Shown here: one piece after another, positions 62,237-64,000 of the stretch
Layout: each line of letters opens with the position of its first letter
Position numbering within the stretch: the stretch's first letter is position 1
NCBI GenBank assembly: GCA_963785255.1
Contig: CAWAUR010000006.1
Coordinates: 124,001-188,000, forward strand
Length of the DNA stretch: 64,000 bases
Direction: 5' to 3'
From: Bog-159 sp963785255
GTDB taxonomy: Bacteria; Acidobacteriota; Terriglobia; Bryobacterales; Bryobacteraceae
Position numbers and translations under genes: made by a program
Notes under the pieces: model-generated
Database searches by the model: none
What the model was told of the DNA's origin: nothing
What the model saw: only the letters and a program-made list of their open reading frames with translations

Positions 62237-63142
62237 TTACACGGCTTTGGCGACGTCCCGATGGGTGGTCTTTACGCGAAAGCCGGCTTGCGCCAGGCGC
62301 TTGCGGATGGCATCCGCGATCATCACCGAACGATGATGGCCGCCGGTGCAGCCAAACGCAATCGTCAGATAACTCTTGCCTTCGCGGATGTAATGCGGCA
62401 TCAAGTAGATGAGTAAGTCGGAGATCCGATCGATGAACTCGACGGTCTGCGGGAACGAGCGGATGTACTTAGCCACCTTGGGATGACGTCCGGTGAGTTT
62501 CTTGAACTCGGGGATATAGTTCGGATTCGGCAGGAAGCGCACGTCGAAGACTAAGTCGCTATCGGCGGGCACACCGTGGCGGTAGCCGAAGCTGGTGACA
62601 TACACCATCATCTTCGACTCATCGCGCTCGCCGCGAAAGCTCTCCTTGATAAAATCGCGTAGCTCGTGCACGGTGAACTTCGACGTATTCACGATCAAGT
62701 CCGCCATGGCGCGGATGGGCGCCAGTTGGCGGCGCTCGGATCGGATGCTCTTGGCGATCGAGTTTTCAGTGCCCAGCGGATGTGGACGGCGGGTTTCGCT
62801 GAAGCGGCGCAAGATGGCGTTGTCGTCGGCTTCGAGAAATACCAGCCTGGTTTTAACGCGGTTGCGGATGCGCGTGAAAATGGCCGGGAAGCGCTTCAGC
62901 CCCTCGCCTTCGCGCACATCTACCACCAGCGCGGCGGCGCGAATGCTGGCGGAATCCTGAGTAAGTTCGGCGAACTTGGGAATCAGATCGACAGGTAAGT
63001 TATCGACCGAATAGTAACCCAGGTCTTCCAGAGCTTTGAGGACGGAACCCTTCCCGGAGCCGCTGAGTCCGGTGATGATCACCAATTCCGAGGGCCGGTC
63101 CGTGGCGCGGCGCTTTTTGACCGGATCGGTCCGTTTCGCCAT
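62237..63142 (-). CDS. rapZ: RNase adapter protein RapZ
   Basis: 301 residues: Walker A GLSGSGKGSVLKALEDLGYY, DNLPVDLIPKFAEL, VFLEADDNAILRRFSETRRP and the C-terminal GCTGGHHRSVMIADAI. Binds nucleotide and, in enterobacteria, directs RNase E to a small RNA. Sits in the classic rpoN-hpf-rapZ neighbourhood. The stop is 3-4 bp from a family C repeat. Confidence 0.96.
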   Translation of the reverse strand: MAKRTDPVKKRRATDRPSELVIITGLSGSGKGSVLKALEDLGYYSVDNLPVDLIPKFAELTQDSASIRAAALVVDVREGEGLKRFPAIFTRIRNRVKTRLVFLEADDNAILRRFSETRRPHPLGTENSIAKSIRSERRQLAPIRAMADLIVNTSKFTVHELRDFIKESFRGERDESKMMVYVTSFGYRHGVPADSDLVFDVRFLPNPNYIPEFKKLTGRHPKVAKYIRSFPQTVEFIDRISDLLIYLMPHYIREGKSYLTIAFGCTGGHHRSVMIADAIRKRLAQAGFRVKTTHRDVAKAV

Positions 63143-63154
63143 CCTTCGACTGTA

Positions 63155-63694
63155 TCAAGCTTCGATGAGATCGAAATTGCCGTCGCGCCGGCGCACCAGC
63201 ACGGCGACGCGGTTGGTTTCCGAGTCGCGATAAACCAGGTAATCGCCGCCCTTTTCCATTTGTAGCAGAGCTTCATCGAGCGTCATGGGCTTACGCCGCT
63301 CGTGGTGGTTGATGCGGTTCACATGGGGCTGGACTTCCGTCTCTTCCGGTTCGGCAGCCGGTTCGGCCGGCGCGGCCGCGGTTTCTTTGCGCGGCGTACG
63401 CTTGGTGTCGCGCCATTTGGCGCGCACCTTGATGGATTGTTTTTCCAGCTTTTCGATCGCGGCATGAATGGCGGCGATGGGGTCCGTATTGGAACCGATG
63501 CCGACCAGTTGGTGATTGAAGTAATTCACCGTGATCTCGGCTTGATGCAAATGCCGTTCCAGGGACAAGATCACGTGGGCTTCTCGTTCTTCGCGACCAT
63601 CCAGAAGCTTAGCGACCTTGGCAAAGCGCGCTTCGATCTTCTTCAGTTGTGCGGGAGCCAGCTCTACTTGCCTGCCTGTGTATGCGATCTTCAT
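63155..63694 (-). CDS. hpf: Ribosome hibernation promoting factor, long form
   Basis: 179 residues: S30AE domain 1-105 (QLKKIEARFAKVAKLLDGRE, DPIAAIHAAIEKLEKQSIKV), an Ala/Glu linker and the C-terminal dimerisation domain (KPMTLDEALLQMEKGGDYLV, YRDSETNRVAVLVRRRDGNF). Long HPF pairs 70S ribosomes into 100S particles in stationary phase. Follows rpoN. Confidence 0.96.
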   Translation of the reverse strand: MKIAYTGRQVELAPAQLKKIEARFAKVAKLLDGREEREAHVILSLERHLHQAEITVNYFNHQLVGIGSNTDPIAAIHAAIEKLEKQSIKVRAKWRDTKRTPRKETAAAPAEPAAEPEETEVQPHVNRINHHERRKPMTLDEALLQMEKGGDYLVYRDSETNRVAVLVRRRDGNFDLIEA

Positions 63695-63758
63695 GCGTCC
63701 CTCCGTGAAACCAAAAGAGCCGGACTGAGGTCCGGCGGGCGCGGCCCGCCCTCCATTG

Positions 63759-64000
63759 TCAGGGGCGAACCCGCCTTTGGTGCGTCGACGGAATCTTCAT
63801 ATCTTCGCGGTACTTGGCGACGGTACGGCGTGTCACGTTGATGCCTTCGTGCTGCAATGCGGTGGTAATCTGCTCGTCGGTCAGCGGGTGCGCGCTGTTC
63901 TCTTCCTCGATCATCTTCTTCACCTTGCGCTTCAGCAGGAGCAGCGGCGTATTTCCGCCGAGGGGGCCCTGCACGGCTTCGGAGAAGAAATACCTTAGCT
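63759..64000 (-). CDS. rpoN: RNA polymerase sigma-54 factor, C-terminal end (cut by window)
   Basis: Reads LRYFFSEAVQGPLGG, then VKKMIEEENSAHPLTDEQIT, HEGINVTRRTVAKYREDMKI. The RpoN box variant TRRTVAKYRE contacts the -24 element. The rest lies outside the window. It directs transcription at -24/-12 promoters and needs activators such as the one at 58586. Confidence 0.93.
   Translation of the reverse strand, partial: LRYFFSEAVQGPLGGNTPLLLLKRKVKKMIEEENSAHPLTDEQITTALQHEGINVTRRTVAKYREDMKIPSTHQRRVRP

Overview
The window looks like a GC-rich chromosomal segment of an acidobacterium of the Solibacter/Bryobacter type. This rests on a set of lineage-flavoured genes rather than on a marker gene: a secreted protein of the Solibacter C-terminal (TIGR03437-like) type, a PadR regulator next to a large duplicated MacB-like permease (the ADOP arrangement), an alternative complex III plus caa3 oxidase cluster, and short hypothetical families that recur in these genomes. 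Most gene ends are followed by short palindromic repeats.

Layout. 1-4250: a minus-strand run of a CocE/NonD hydrolase (cut by the window edge), a glycosyltransferase, YggS/PLPBP and a TlpA-like thioredoxin. 4342-6285: a group II intron with an intact-looking reverse transcriptase, inserted in a dispersed repeat. 6349-23338: housekeeping and signalling genes (YVTN-phosphoesterase fusion, UPF0182 membrane protein, UbiE/MenG, a stand-alone AAA+ ClpB-D2-like ATPase, SDR, a VOC-SpoIIE fusion, CPBP protease, UvrA). 23563-30682: a 7.1 kb mobile island made of two inverted, nearly identical IS91-type copies around a RIT element (three tandem tyrosine recombinases with perfect 27-bp terminal inverted repeats). 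30789-31946: two small genes, a MITE-like element and tRNA-Arg(TCT).

31997-44397: twelve minus-strand genes transcribed from actA to coxD, encoding alternative complex III (ActA-F), a small membrane protein, Sco, and caa3 oxidase subunits II, I, III and IV. Together they form a quinol to cytochrome c to oxygen electron path. 44443-54253: a glycosylasparaginase, a PQQ-type propeller, a collapsed GntR/DUF5808 remnant, an aminotransferase/OB-fold/thiolase operon with 4-bp overlaps, and small secreted or hypothetical proteins. 54466-60145: PadR-ADOP, a TolB-like propeller and a sigma-54 activator. 60190-62216: a broken molybdopterin oxidoreductase fragment and an IS4-family element with an 11-bp target duplication that carries a KTSC-domain gene. 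62237-64000: rapZ, hpf and the 3' end of rpoN.

The most distinctive signals are: a 24-bp palindromic repeat whose outer TAG is the actual stop codon of five unrelated genes; mobile elements (group II intron, IS4) lodged in these repeats; the RIT element with nine GCGGCATAG boxes between inverted, identically frameshifted IS91 copies; a MITE-like family with a 10-bp target duplication; and the KTSC passenger gene inside an IS. All family assignments are from reading the sequence and from memory; no searches were run.
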